Assembly (NCBI GenBank): GCA_963698715.1
Contig: CAVORW010000004.1
Location: forward strand, 496,001-560,000
Length of the DNA stretch: 64,000 nt
Origin: CAWHJB01 sp963698715
GTDB lineage: Bacteria > Chloroflexota > Anaerolineae > Anaerolineales > UBA4823
Direction: 5' to 3'
Below are positions 1 through 8,458 of the stretch, piece by piece (position 1 is the stretch's first letter; the number at the start of each line of letters is the position of its first letter). Made by a program: the position numbers and the translations under genes. Under the pieces are notes generated by a model. That model searched no databases. It had not been told where the DNA came from and was given only the letters and a program-made list of their open reading frames with translations.

Positions 1-335
1 CGCGCATACGTGCTTTTTCCAAGACAAACTGTCAAAACGCCCCGCGGAATCCGAAAATATTCGATCGTTCGAGCAAGGGCGAATGAGTTCGGGGGGATAA
101 CGCACACCTCACCTTTGTAATCAACCATTGAACGCGGGTCAAAATTCTTCGGATCCACTACAGCTGAGTATACATTGGTAAAGATTTTAAACTCATCGGC
201 GACTCGAATATCGTAACCATAGGACGACACGCCGTAAGAGATCGTCCCTTTTCGCACCTTGTTGTCCGCATAGGGTTCAATCATTCCTTTGTCCAGCGCC
301 ATCTTGCGAATCCAGTGATCAGGCTTCAGGCCCAT
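1..335 (-). CDS. dcd: dCTP deaminase (5' part, runs off window)
   Basis: Reading the minus strand from an ATG at 333-335 gives an open frame that leaves the window without a stop, so about 111 residues of a protein normally near 180-190 are present. The N-terminus contains the family's SYGVSSYGYDIRV stretch and then the PPNSFALARTIEYFRIP stretch that precedes the catalytic region. dCTP deaminase converts dCTP to dUTP to feed dTMP synthesis in the cytoplasm. A good Shine-Dalgarno (GGAGGAG) lies just upstream of the ATG. The gene follows the CapA-type gene on the same strand after 56 bases, so it could share the transcript. The active-site region lies outside the window. The identification is by sequence similarity and is confident. 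Confidence 0.9.
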   Translation of the reverse strand, partial: MGLKPDHWIRKMALDKGMIEPYADNKVRKGTISYGVSSYGYDIRVADEFKIFTNVYSAVVDPKNFDPRSMVDYKGEVCVIPPNSFALARTIEYFRIPRGVLTVCLGKSTYA

Positions 336-391
336 TTCTACTCCTCCAAATACAATATATTTTATTACTAAGGCTGGCGTCAGAAAATTCC

Positions 392-2101
392 TCACCAACC
401 GCTGGCTGCAAAAACATCCCGGTAAAGCTCGTCCCGCTCGGCAGGCGTCATAGGCCGGGCCCGCGCATAATCCACAAACATAATCGGCAGCAGTTCAGTA
501 CCTATATAGCGGCCATTATAAAAGACATGCCGGTCAATGAAGGCCTGACGGGTTGCCGGGCTGATATCGAACTGGTCGAAGAACAAATTACCAAGCCCAT
601 AATGGATGAACGCCTCACCTGCAAACTCCATAGCCTGAGGTTGGTGAGCCTGGCTTCCACTCACAATTACAGCTCCCGCCTGTGCCACCCCCCGAAAATC
701 TTTTTTCTGGTTGGGTTGAGCCTGGTAAGTATAGTATTCAAAATGCTGAAAGGTGGCAATGGGCAGATACCCATCCCGGCGTAATTGGGTGATCTCTGCC
801 TGCATCCAGGCATAATCACAGACCGCCGCGCCAGGGTGGCTGTTCGTGGCCTGGGCAAAAGCGCCACCTTTACCATTGCATCCAATGAAAGCCAGGCGAT
901 TTCCGTTATGCTCAATCAGCAGAGGGCGCCGGCCTTCATCGAGATTTGCACCGCCGCCATAATACTGCCAGCCGCGCTCTTTGTAAAGCTCTAATGTGTA
1001 ATTCATGGCAGCAACACCCCAATCCTGAAAATGATCACCTGTCAGTTCCACCACATCCGTACCCACATCCTCCAACAAACCGATATAGCGGGAATCGCTG
1101 CAAAATCGGACGCCTTCCTGCACTGGATTCGGATAGGGACAGTCTTCTGCGAACGGAACTTCGTTGCTGAGGTGCGTAATGTCCGCATCGCGCAGCCAAT
1201 CACGTATATCTCGGGCTGGATAGGTAACCCCTTGCTGCTCCATCGTGAAAGCAGTTGCCCGGACCAGAGCCGTTACTCCGGTCATCACAACTACAGTCAG
1301 CTTTGATGCGTCCCGATTGCCTGGTGGCAGCAGAGGCGCAGTTGAATTGGGGCCAAAACGGGAATAGATAGAGTTTAGCAAGGATGGATCACCTCGCAAA
1401 CCAATCGGCACCGCCAGCCCATAATCATCAGAAGAAAAACCTTTTAGCAATGGGGACTGCCCATCAACAGTCAAAACTTTCAGGCGTGGGTCAAGGGCCT
1501 CAAACGGGACCAGCATATAAGCCGGTTTCTTCTCCCAAGCTTGCTCTACCAGCCGTTCTGCCGGTGTAATCTGAATCAATGGGTTCAATGGGGTTCCCCA
1601 GAGAGTGTTAAAGACAGCCTGGGTGCCTTCATCTACAAATAACGGCCTGCCGGCAAAAGGGCCTTCCGCCTCGCCCTGCCAATACCGGCGCACATCTTCC
1701 AGGCTGACTCCTTCCAGGCGGGTAGGGAAAGGCGCAGCCAGCGCGTAGACCCAGGTGCTGAAGGAAGGTTGGGCGCCAGCGATTACCAGAAAGTCTGTGC
1801 CTGATTGGTTCGGCTGGGTGACCATCTCAAAATCATCAGCCAGGGAAATTTGGGCGATGAATTCCGCCGGCAAGGCTGGATCGATCCACAGGCCAATTTT
1901 CGGGTCAGGGGTTGGCGTGGGCGTATCGGGTGGCAGCGGTTGGAAAGGCGTCTGAGTGACCTGGCTGGGTTGGCTGGCAGGTTGAGCAACCTGGGGCTCG
2001 AACACAGGCAGAGCAGTTCCAGCCGGCTGGCAGCCCGCCAGGATTATCCACACTAAACAGATGGCGATACTGTAACAACGCTGACAGCGATGGTTCGACA
2101 A
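392..2101 (-). CDS. CapA-family lipoprotein with N-terminal binding-protein-like region
   Basis: The 569-residue protein begins with a lipoprotein signal ending in a lipobox (ILAGC, Cys about 24) and a Pro/Thr-rich linker. Residues about 70-260 resemble a periplasmic-binding-protein fold of the phosphate-binding type. From about residue 267 it has the PGA_cap/CapA metallophosphatase-like fold: HLSNEV, ELTGDHFQDWG, ATFQHFEYY and SGSQAHQPQAMEF with GLGNLFFDQ match the family's conserved His/Asn/Asp blocks. CapA relatives act in poly-gamma-glutamate or capsule metabolism, but no pgs/cap genes lie nearby, so substrate and role are unknown. It probably sits on the outer face of the membrane. It lies between the M23 lipoprotein gene and dcd on one strand. 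Confidence 0.75.
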   Translation of the reverse strand: MSNHRCQRCYSIAICLVWIILAGCQPAGTALPVFEPQVAQPASQPSQVTQTPFQPLPPDTPTPTPDPKIGLWIDPALPAEFIAQISLADDFEMVTQPNQSGTDFLVIAGAQPSFSTWVYALAAPFPTRLEGVSLEDVRRYWQGEAEGPFAGRPLFVDEGTQAVFNTLWGTPLNPLIQITPAERLVEQAWEKKPAYMLVPFEALDPRLKVLTVDGQSPLLKGFSSDDYGLAVPIGLRGDPSLLNSIYSRFGPNSTAPLLPPGNRDASKLTVVVMTGVTALVRATAFTMEQQGVTYPARDIRDWLRDADITHLSNEVPFAEDCPYPNPVQEGVRFCSDSRYIGLLEDVGTDVVELTGDHFQDWGVAAMNYTLELYKERGWQYYGGGANLDEGRRPLLIEHNGNRLAFIGCNGKGGAFAQATNSHPGAAVCDYAWMQAEITQLRRDGYLPIATFQHFEYYTYQAQPNQKKDFRGVAQAGAVIVSGSQAHQPQAMEFAGEAFIHYGLGNLFFDQFDISPATRQAFIDRHVFYNGRYIGTELLPIMFVDYARARPMTPAERDELYRDVFAASGW

Positions 2102-2238
2102 CCTCCCCTCCTATTGGGTGAGTTGAACATTGGGAAAAGGTCTCCCCTGGCCCAACTCAACGAAGCGCTTTTTGTTAAGAACCTATCCGAAAATTCAAGA
2201 GGCTAGGTATTTAGTCGATTTCACCTGAACTCGCGGAT

Positions 2239-3282
2239 TCAAGGTTGGCCTGGATGATAGGTAACCACGGTCAACTGGTTGGGCAAGATTTGAAGCAGGT
2301 GCTCCTGCATGCCGTTTTGGACAAAGCTAATCCGGTACCAACCGGACGGCAAATCCCCAATAGCGAAATTTTCTTCATAAGGGGAGAGCCCAACCAAGGC
2401 TTTTTCCGCATATGTTTGCAGGTAGAGCCGCCAATCCACGAGCCCATCAGGCGCTAACAGGTGCTCCAGCACGATTGATTCAACACTTAAGAAGTTACCT
2501 TGCGGATCCAGAAGCCGACCAGCGAGTGCGCCGCCAGGCTGGCTGTTTTCATCCAGCCTGGAAGCCAGAAATAGCTCCGGGTTGCGTGAAGCGCGGTAAG
2601 TGTTTTCCCCTAATCGAACCTCAAAATGAAGATGACTGCCAGTTGCAACTCCTGTCATACCAACCTTGCCAATCAACTGGCCTTTTGAAACCTCTTCACC
2701 AGGCTGGACAGTAAGCTCTGACAAATGGCCATAAAGCGTAAAAATCTTATCCGCAATGCCAGTGAGCTGGTGTTCAATAATGACCAGATTGCCATAGAAA
2801 TAAGAATACGGACCATAAAAGGTCTGGCGGTCATCGCCAGCCACCACAACCAGCCCGTCCGCAGCTGCCAACACCGGCGTGCCAAATGAGTTCAAGAATT
2901 CCGCGCCATGATGTGGGTCGCGCAATCCGCCCTGGGTGGTCCCAAACCGATAGGTGAAGTCAATGGTATCTCTACCCGGTGGGATAATCGGACGTCCCAG
3001 CACAAGGCGATCCCGATAATTGCACAAATCAGGGCTGCAGGCGGTCGGGTTTGGTGTTGGTGAAATACTGGCCGATTCCTGCAAGGCAGAAATGGGGGTC
3101 GCCGAGGTTTTTGCAGCTGGGATTGGCGCACGGGTCGCCGCACGGGTTGCCGTGACCACGCTGGCCAATCCTGCGGTTGGTGTGGCCGATGAAGGCAAAT
3201 TCGAGGCCGAGGCCGGGCTACAACCAACCAGGATAATCAGTCCTAGCAGACAACTCAGGATAGCAATTCGTAGAAAAGTCAT
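2239..3282 (-). CDS. M23-family metallopeptidase lipoprotein
   Basis: The 347-residue protein has a lipoprotein signal (ILVGC, Cys about 21), an Ala/Thr/Pro-rich low-complexity linker to about residue 80, then a LytM/M23 domain. Putative zinc ligands are His124/125 in DPHHGAEF, His186 in LYGHLS and the HxH pair in GSHLHFEV (His217, His219). The first motif has Glu where Asp is usual, so the metal site is slightly atypical. M23 enzymes cleave peptide cross-links in peptidoglycan; some are inactive scaffolds. The C-terminal 100 residues form an Ig/Fn3-like module. Its start overlaps the end of ftcD by four bases (ATGA), indicating translational coupling. Confidence 0.85.
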   Translation of the reverse strand: MTFLRIAILSCLLGLIILVGCSPASASNLPSSATPTAGLASVVTATRAATRAPIPAAKTSATPISALQESASISPTPNPTACSPDLCNYRDRLVLGRPIIPPGRDTIDFTYRFGTTQGGLRDPHHGAEFLNSFGTPVLAAADGLVVVAGDDRQTFYGPYSYFYGNLVIIEHQLTGIADKIFTLYGHLSELTVQPGEEVSKGQLIGKVGMTGVATGSHLHFEVRLGENTYRASRNPELFLASRLDENSQPGGALAGRLLDPQGNFLSVESIVLEHLLAPDGLVDWRLYLQTYAEKALVGLSPYEENFAIGDLPSGWYRISFVQNGMQEHLLQILPNQLTVVTYHPGQP

Positions 3283-4808
3283 GCCAGCGGCATGCCTCCC
3301 CGGCCTGCGAGTAATTGGCGTACTTTCTGTTCCAATTCCTCAGCCCGGCGGTCGAGAGCGACAACCTGGTTGGTTAAATCCTTAGCAGCCGCCTGGTCTT
3401 TGAGCTCAATGGCGTTAATTCGGACGTTATAACCCGAGCCAATCAGGGCAGCTTTGGCCAGGGCAGCCGCGGTAGCACCATCGCTGATGGCATTGAGATT
3501 GCCCATTCTCACGACTTGCTCAGCCAACTCAAGAATCTGGACCGCCATACGAGCTACCCGCAAGGGAGCCTGGGCAGCAGCCAGCATCGAGAGCTCCACA
3601 GCTGTGCTGCGTTGAACTTGCTGCTCAGCCGTCTCCTTTGGCAGCCGGAAAGCCGTCATGACCGCTTCAAATGCTGCCGCGTCCTCCCGAATCGCTTCCG
3701 TTAAATCAGCTCTCAGGCGTTCAGCTTCTTCCAGCACAGCCTGCATTTGAGTTTCAACATCCGCATACTTCTTTTTACCAATCGTCAGCCTGGCAACCAT
3801 CTCAACCAGGCCAGCCGCAGCCGCACCACTGTAAGCCGCAGCTGACCCTCCGCCCGGGGTCGGGGTCCCATCCGCCAGAGCATCCAGAAAATCGGGTTCC
3901 TGCTGCTCAGTCAGGACCTGAGCCAGGCGCTGCTCCAGGACCTGCTTCGGCTCGAACTGATCCAACTGCAGGTACCAGCGAGCTGCTTCCACCAGCGCTT
4001 CCTGGGGGATCAATCCCACCAGCTCGGTGTGGTGAATCGATACGCCAAAACGAGCTGCTTCGCGCCGGATTGTCTCAACCACTCGGGCGACCGGGGTCCG
4101 CCGGAAATTGGTCAGGTTCATCGAGACCTGTGCCCGGCCCTCCACCAGCAAGCCCAGACCTTTGACATACCGCAAACCGCCCGAAGAATACCGCACAGCC
4201 TTTGCAATCTGATTGGCAATTGAAACATCTTCGGTAGTCAGGTAAACGTTAAAGGCAATTAGCGGCTGGCGAGCCCCAATGACCGTGGCACCTGCCGGTC
4301 CAAGGTGCGCCGGACCATAATCAGGATCTCGTTCCGGCTTGATCCCGATCTCGGCTTTCAAGCCCTCGTATTGTCCCCGGCGGATATCTTCCAGGTTTTT
4401 CCGATCCGGCCTGGTAGCTGCTTCTTCATAGAGGTAGACGGGTATTTGCAGTTCTTCACCCACGCGCTTCCCTACCTGGTTGGCAATCTCAATGCAATCC
4501 TGCATGGTCACACCCGAAATCGGCACAAAAGGCACCACATCGCTGGCGCCGATCCTGGGATGCTCGCCGGTATGCGCATTTAGATCGATCAATTCAGCTG
4601 CCCGCCTGATTGCCTGAAAGGCTGCTTCTCCAATCCTGTCTGGCGGACCGACAAACGTCAACACCGTGCGGTTATGGTCCAGGTCGGAATGCCGATCTAA
4701 CAGGCTGACGGAAGGGACAGACTGGATAGCCTGGATAATTGCTTCAATCACTTCAGGCCGGCGGGCATCGGAAAAGTTCGCTATACATTCGACCAGGGAG
4801 GTGAGCAT
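3279..4808 (-). CDS. ftcD: Bifunctional glutamate formimidoyltransferase / formimidoyl-THF cyclodeaminase
   Basis: The 509-residue protein matches the fused FTCD arrangement. Residues 1 to about 300 are the formiminotransferase N and C subdomains (starts LVECIANFSDARRPEVI; later NAHTGEHPRIGASDVVPF). Residues about 305-500 are the helical cyclodeaminase (DGTPTPGGGSAAAYSGAAAA, later GNLNAISDGATAAAL). The enzyme moves the formimino group from N-formimino-glutamate to tetrahydrofolate and then forms methenyl-THF plus ammonia, the last step of one histidine-degradation route. The eukaryotic fusion is about 540 residues, so this is full length. No hut genes are nearby. It heads a minus-strand run with the M23 lipoprotein gene, which it overlaps by four bases. 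Confidence 0.92.
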   Translation of the reverse strand: MLTSLVECIANFSDARRPEVIEAIIQAIQSVPSVSLLDRHSDLDHNRTVLTFVGPPDRIGEAAFQAIRRAAELIDLNAHTGEHPRIGASDVVPFVPISGVTMQDCIEIANQVGKRVGEELQIPVYLYEEAATRPDRKNLEDIRRGQYEGLKAEIGIKPERDPDYGPAHLGPAGATVIGARQPLIAFNVYLTTEDVSIANQIAKAVRYSSGGLRYVKGLGLLVEGRAQVSMNLTNFRRTPVARVVETIRREAARFGVSIHHTELVGLIPQEALVEAARWYLQLDQFEPKQVLEQRLAQVLTEQQEPDFLDALADGTPTPGGGSAAAYSGAAAAGLVEMVARLTIGKKKYADVETQMQAVLEEAERLRADLTEAIREDAAAFEAVMTAFRLPKETAEQQVQRSTAVELSMLAAAQAPLRVARMAVQILELAEQVVRMGNLNAISDGATAAALAKAALIGSGYNVRINAIELKDQAAAKDLTNQVVALDRRAEELEQKVRQLLAGRGGMPLA

Positions 4809-5216
4809 ATTGGGGTCGCACTCCTTTAGGCATTCAAGCTAAGCTGTAGCAATGGGGCAATTATACTCACAATCGCCCTTGCAACGATGCAGGCATTCCT
4901 TGGATCATTGGGAATTCATATGAGTATGTCCCAGCAATTCCTGATGAGCGATCATGGACATAGTCCACCCGGATCAATGAAAATCTACCCTATTTTCAAG
5001 GCAGCCCATTCCTTGCCGGCACACCTATTTCCTGTAAAATTGTCCTTCAACAAACTGGAGCACCTTCGACCGAGAGCATTAAAAATTGTGTGGCTGTGGT
5101 TATTGTTACTCATTTCACCTTCCCTTGTCGCTTCGCTCTTATTCGGGGTAGAATGAGGCTTACACTCTTTGAAACCGATCTGCTTGATGAGGGAGCTACT
5201 TGGTTAGTCCAATCAT
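4809..5216. other. Divergent intergenic region
   Basis: About 400 bases separate ftcD (minus) from the first LysM/M23 gene (plus). I see a plus-strand promoter near its right end, listed separately. A 7-bp inverted repeat (TATGTCC/GGACATA) lies at about 4924-4968 with a 20-odd-base loop. A short open frame at 4887-5156 has no ribosome binding site or recognisable product and is not called. Nothing else is supported. Confidence 0.5.
5125..5154 (+). promoter_or_regulatory. Predicted sigma-70-type promoter for the LysM/M23 gene trio
   Basis: TTGTCG at 5125-5130 and TAGAAT at 5149-5154 are separated by 18 bases, placing a start site near 5161, about 55 bases before the first LysM/M23 gene. Sequence match only. 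Confidence 0.4.
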
Positions 5217-6788
5217 ATGAACACTGAACCACTGCGCCCCAAAATGACCCTGGTATTGATAGCTTTCGCTGCATTATTTGGGCTGACACTGGCCTGCGCC
5301 CGGACAATCCAGGTAGATAATCCCGCTTTCTGGAGTATATCCGGGCTATCCGCAGCCACTGCTACTATAGAAACAGACCTGTCCGGCCAACCGGTAGGGT
5401 TTGTGCCGACCAGACAGCCGGGCGCTCCCATCGCCTCGCCGACACCTGACCAGCCTCATCCTTTACCCGCGATCCGTACCGATCCCCGCCAGCACGTTGT
5501 TCAGGCTGGTGAGACGCTTGGCCTGATTGCCCGCAATTATGGCATCAGCCTGCAGCAAATCATTGAAGCCAATCAGATCACAAACCCAGACTTATTGGAA
5601 GTCAGCCAGTTACTGACAATTCCAGCTCCAGCCCCATTGGAAACCGGGCCGGATTTCAAGATAATTCCCGACTCCGAGCTGACGAACGGACCTGCCGCAG
5701 TCAACTTTGATGTATACGCGTATATCCAAAGCAAGGGAGGATACCTGTCCAAATATACCGAAAAAATCGATCCGGTGGTAATGACAGGTCCTCAGATCGT
5801 GGATCGCGTCGCTGTGGACTATTCTGTGAATCCTCGCATTCTTCTGGCTGTCCTGGAATACCAGAGTCGCTGGGTGAGCCAACCTAATCCCGATCCTGCC
5901 ACGTTTGACTATCCAATCGGATTAAAGGACAATCGCCGCAAGGGGCTGTACCGCCAACTTGCCTGGGCTGCCGACAGCCTCAATCGCGGTTATTACCTGT
6001 GGCGAGTGAATGGTGTAGCCAGCTGGATCCTGCCGGACGGCAATGTCGTGCCGGTTGCCGCGACCATCAATGCTGGCACTGCTGGATTGCAGAATTTATT
6101 TGGCTCGTTGCTTGGTTACACAGAATGGCAGCAAGCGGTTTCCCTAACGGGTGTCTTCCAGTCATACGTTGAGCTATTTGGCTATCCATTCGACATGGCT
6201 TTCGAGCCCGTCATTCCGGCCAATTTACAGCAGCCAACCATGCAGCTGCCTTTTGAACCGGGCAAGGAATGGGCCTATACAGGCGGTCCACATGGCGGTT
6301 GGGGCGACGGTTCTGCCTGGGCAGCCCTGGATTTTGCTCCACCTGGAGATGCATTGGGCTGCGTCCTGAGTAATGATTGGATTGTTGCCGTAGCCGATGG
6401 GTTTATTATCCGGACTGGGAACGGAGCCGTGGTGCAGGATCTGGATCTGGCAGATGGGTCGCCTGGAGACGGGCTAGAGCAAACCGGCTGGACAGTGCTC
6501 TATATGCATGTAGAAACTCGCGACCGGGTACAACCTGGCACTTATTTAAAGGCCGGTGAGCCAATAGGACATCCATCTTGTGAAGGCGGGGTTTCAACTG
6601 GCACCCATGTTCATCTTGCTCGCCGTTATAATGGGGAGTGGATTGCAGCAGATCAGACTTTACCCTTTGTCCTGGATGGTTGGTATTCCAGAGGCACCGG
6701 GGATGTTTACGACGGGTATTTGGAAAAGAACGGACGGACAATCGAGGCCTATGCAGGACGCTCAGACAACAATGGTATTCAGCGTTGA
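5217..6788 (+). CDS. LysM + M23 metallopeptidase lipoprotein, copy 1
   Basis: The 523-residue protein has a lipoprotein signal with lipobox LTLAC (Cys27), a LysM peptidoglycan-binding module at about residues 98-143 (HVVQAGETLGLIARNYGIS), a middle helical region of about 150 residues (NPRILLAVLEYQSRWV onward), and a C-terminal M23 domain. The M23 part shows TGGPHGGW, AALDFAP, LYMHVE and STGTHVHLARRYNGEW, which supply the usual His/Asp/HxH zinc ligands. The protein is probably anchored outside the membrane and acts on the cell wall. It is the first of three adjacent paralogues with the same order of domains. The middle region has a faint lysozyme-like look, but I cannot assign it. Confidence 0.85.
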   Translation: MNTEPLRPKMTLVLIAFAALFGLTLACARTIQVDNPAFWSISGLSAATATIETDLSGQPVGFVPTRQPGAPIASPTPDQPHPLPAIRTDPRQHVVQAGETLGLIARNYGISLQQIIEANQITNPDLLEVSQLLTIPAPAPLETGPDFKIIPDSELTNGPAAVNFDVYAYIQSKGGYLSKYTEKIDPVVMTGPQIVDRVAVDYSVNPRILLAVLEYQSRWVSQPNPDPATFDYPIGLKDNRRKGLYRQLAWAADSLNRGYYLWRVNGVASWILPDGNVVPVAATINAGTAGLQNLFGSLLGYTEWQQAVSLTGVFQSYVELFGYPFDMAFEPVIPANLQQPTMQLPFEPGKEWAYTGGPHGGWGDGSAWAALDFAPPGDALGCVLSNDWIVAVADGFIIRTGNGAVVQDLDLADGSPGDGLEQTGWTVLYMHVETRDRVQPGTYLKAGEPIGHPSCEGGVSTGTHVHLARRYNGEWIAADQTLPFVLDGWYSRGTGDVYDGYLEKNGRTIEAYAGRSDNNGIQR

Positions 6789-6810
6789 ATCAATTAACCG
6801 GTAAGATAGA

Positions 6811-8385
6811 ATGAGACGAACAACACGCATCCTGTCGGCAACCCTGGCAATTGCATTGCTCACCATTTCCTGCTCGACAAGTGGTGGTTATTGGGTGCCA
6901 CCCCATGAGACTGCTGAGCCACCATCTGCCCAGGCAATGGCGATGATAAACGAGACAGAAATACCAAAACTGATTCCCCAGATTACACCAACCGAAACGC
7001 CACCGTCCACGATCATCGTGCCAGAGGCGCAGCTCCCTAATCCGACAGCCGAGCCACCGGCCATCAACACCAGCCCGATCCTGTACTATGTCCAGGCCGC
7101 CGATACGCTCCGGACGGTTGCCGTCCGTTTTGACGTGGATCCAGCGGAAATCACTTCACCGGACGCAATAGCAGAGGTTGATTTCCTCGATCCGGGCCAA
7201 TTATTAATTATTCCGCGCCGGCTTTCCAATACCACTTCGTCAACTCACCTGATTCCCGACAGTGAAGTTGTTTTTTCGCCTTCGGCTATCAATTTCGATA
7301 TCAACGCATTTGTTGCTCAGGCTGGCGGGCGGTTAAGCCGGACCAGTGAATGGCTCAAATCTACACGAACCATATCGGGTGCAGATGTGGTTTTGCGAGT
7401 TGCAGTAGAAAATTCCATCAATCCACGTTTATTATTGGCTTTATTAGAATACCAAAGCCATTGGGTATATTCCGAACCCCAGAATCTGGCACAAACCGAG
7501 TATCCAATGGGGAAGGTCGACCTGAGCCAAAAAGGCCTTTACCACCAGCTGGTCTGGGCAGTTAACCAATTGTCTACCGGTTATTATGCCTATCGTGAGG
7601 GCCGCCTGACCGAAATTCGGTTCGCCGATGGTGTCACCGCCCGGCTGGCGCCTGACCTGAATGCCGGCACAGCCGCACTGCAATACTACTTTGCCCAGCT
7701 CTACCAGGGCCAGGCCTGGTTAGACGCGCTCGACCCGTTAACCGGTTTCCCAGCCATGCACGAGCAAATGTTTGGCAATCCCTGGGAAAGGGCCAATACC
7801 GTCGAGCCGCTTTTCCCGGCTGCTATAAGCCAGCCGCCATTGACCCTGCCATTTATCCGCAACTGGATTTGGAGTTATACCGGCGGTCCGCATGGCGCCT
7901 GGGAGCATGAAGGCGCTTATGCAGCCCTGGATTTTGCGCCCGGCAGCACTGAACCGGGATGTGTCAAGTCAAATGCCTGGGTCCTGGCTGCCGCCTCCGG
8001 ATTGGTTGTACGGTCTGGTTATGGGGTGGTGGTTCTGGACCTGGATGGCGACGGTTATGAACAGACCGGCTGGGTTTTGCTCTACTTACATGTATCCACA
8101 GATGGGCGTATCCCAGTCGGTGTATGGGTGGACGCCGGTGACCAACTGGGCCATCCATCCTGCGAGGGTGGACTATCAACCGGCACACATTTACACATCG
8201 CTCGGAAATACAATGGCGAATGGATCCCAGCTGATGGACCACTGCCATTTAACCTGGGTGGGTGGGTTGCGCACGCTGGTGAAGCCGCTTATAAAGGATC
8301 TTTGACCCGGGGGGAGGAAACTATCACGGCCTGCACCTGCGCATCATACGAAACCCGCATCATTCGCACAGATGACGATCCTTAA
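6811..8385 (+). CDS. LysM + M23 metallopeptidase lipoprotein, copy 2
   Basis: The 524-residue paralogue has a lipobox LTISC (Cys21), a long Pro/Thr-rich linker, a LysM module (YYVQAADTLRTVAVRFDVD), the same helical middle region (NPRLLLALLEYQSHWV) and an M23 domain (TGGPHGAWEHEGAYAALDF; STGTHLHIARKYNGEW). The LysM lacks the usual G-D/E-T turn (AADT), so carbohydrate binding may be weakened. It starts 22 bases after copy 1 ends and its end overlaps the longest open frame of copy 3, so the three are probably co-transcribed. Confidence 0.85.
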   Translation: MRRTTRILSATLAIALLTISCSTSGGYWVPPHETAEPPSAQAMAMINETEIPKLIPQITPTETPPSTIIVPEAQLPNPTAEPPAINTSPILYYVQAADTLRTVAVRFDVDPAEITSPDAIAEVDFLDPGQLLIIPRRLSNTTSSTHLIPDSEVVFSPSAINFDINAFVAQAGGRLSRTSEWLKSTRTISGADVVLRVAVENSINPRLLLALLEYQSHWVYSEPQNLAQTEYPMGKVDLSQKGLYHQLVWAVNQLSTGYYAYREGRLTEIRFADGVTARLAPDLNAGTAALQYYFAQLYQGQAWLDALDPLTGFPAMHEQMFGNPWERANTVEPLFPAAISQPPLTLPFIRNWIWSYTGGPHGAWEHEGAYAALDFAPGSTEPGCVKSNAWVLAAASGLVVRSGYGVVVLDLDGDGYEQTGWVLLYLHVSTDGRIPVGVWVDAGDQLGHPSCEGGLSTGTHLHIARKYNGEWIPADGPLPFNLGGWVAHAGEAAYKGSLTRGEETITACTCASYETRIIRTDDDP

Positions 8386-8458
8386 AAAGAGATGTCCGGG
8401 AATTGCAGTGCGGCTCCCTTGGTCATATTCTCTGAATGATATAATTTTGTTCCTTAAG

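Noticed and set aside
3671..4165. 164-residue plus-strand frame inside ftcD
   Set aside because: Antisense shadow of a strongly conserved gene; Pro/Gln-rich translation with no domain.
4887..5156. 89-residue open frame in the divergent intergenic region
   Set aside because: No Shine-Dalgarno, no recognisable domain and an overlap with the predicted promoter of the next gene; composition looks like chance.
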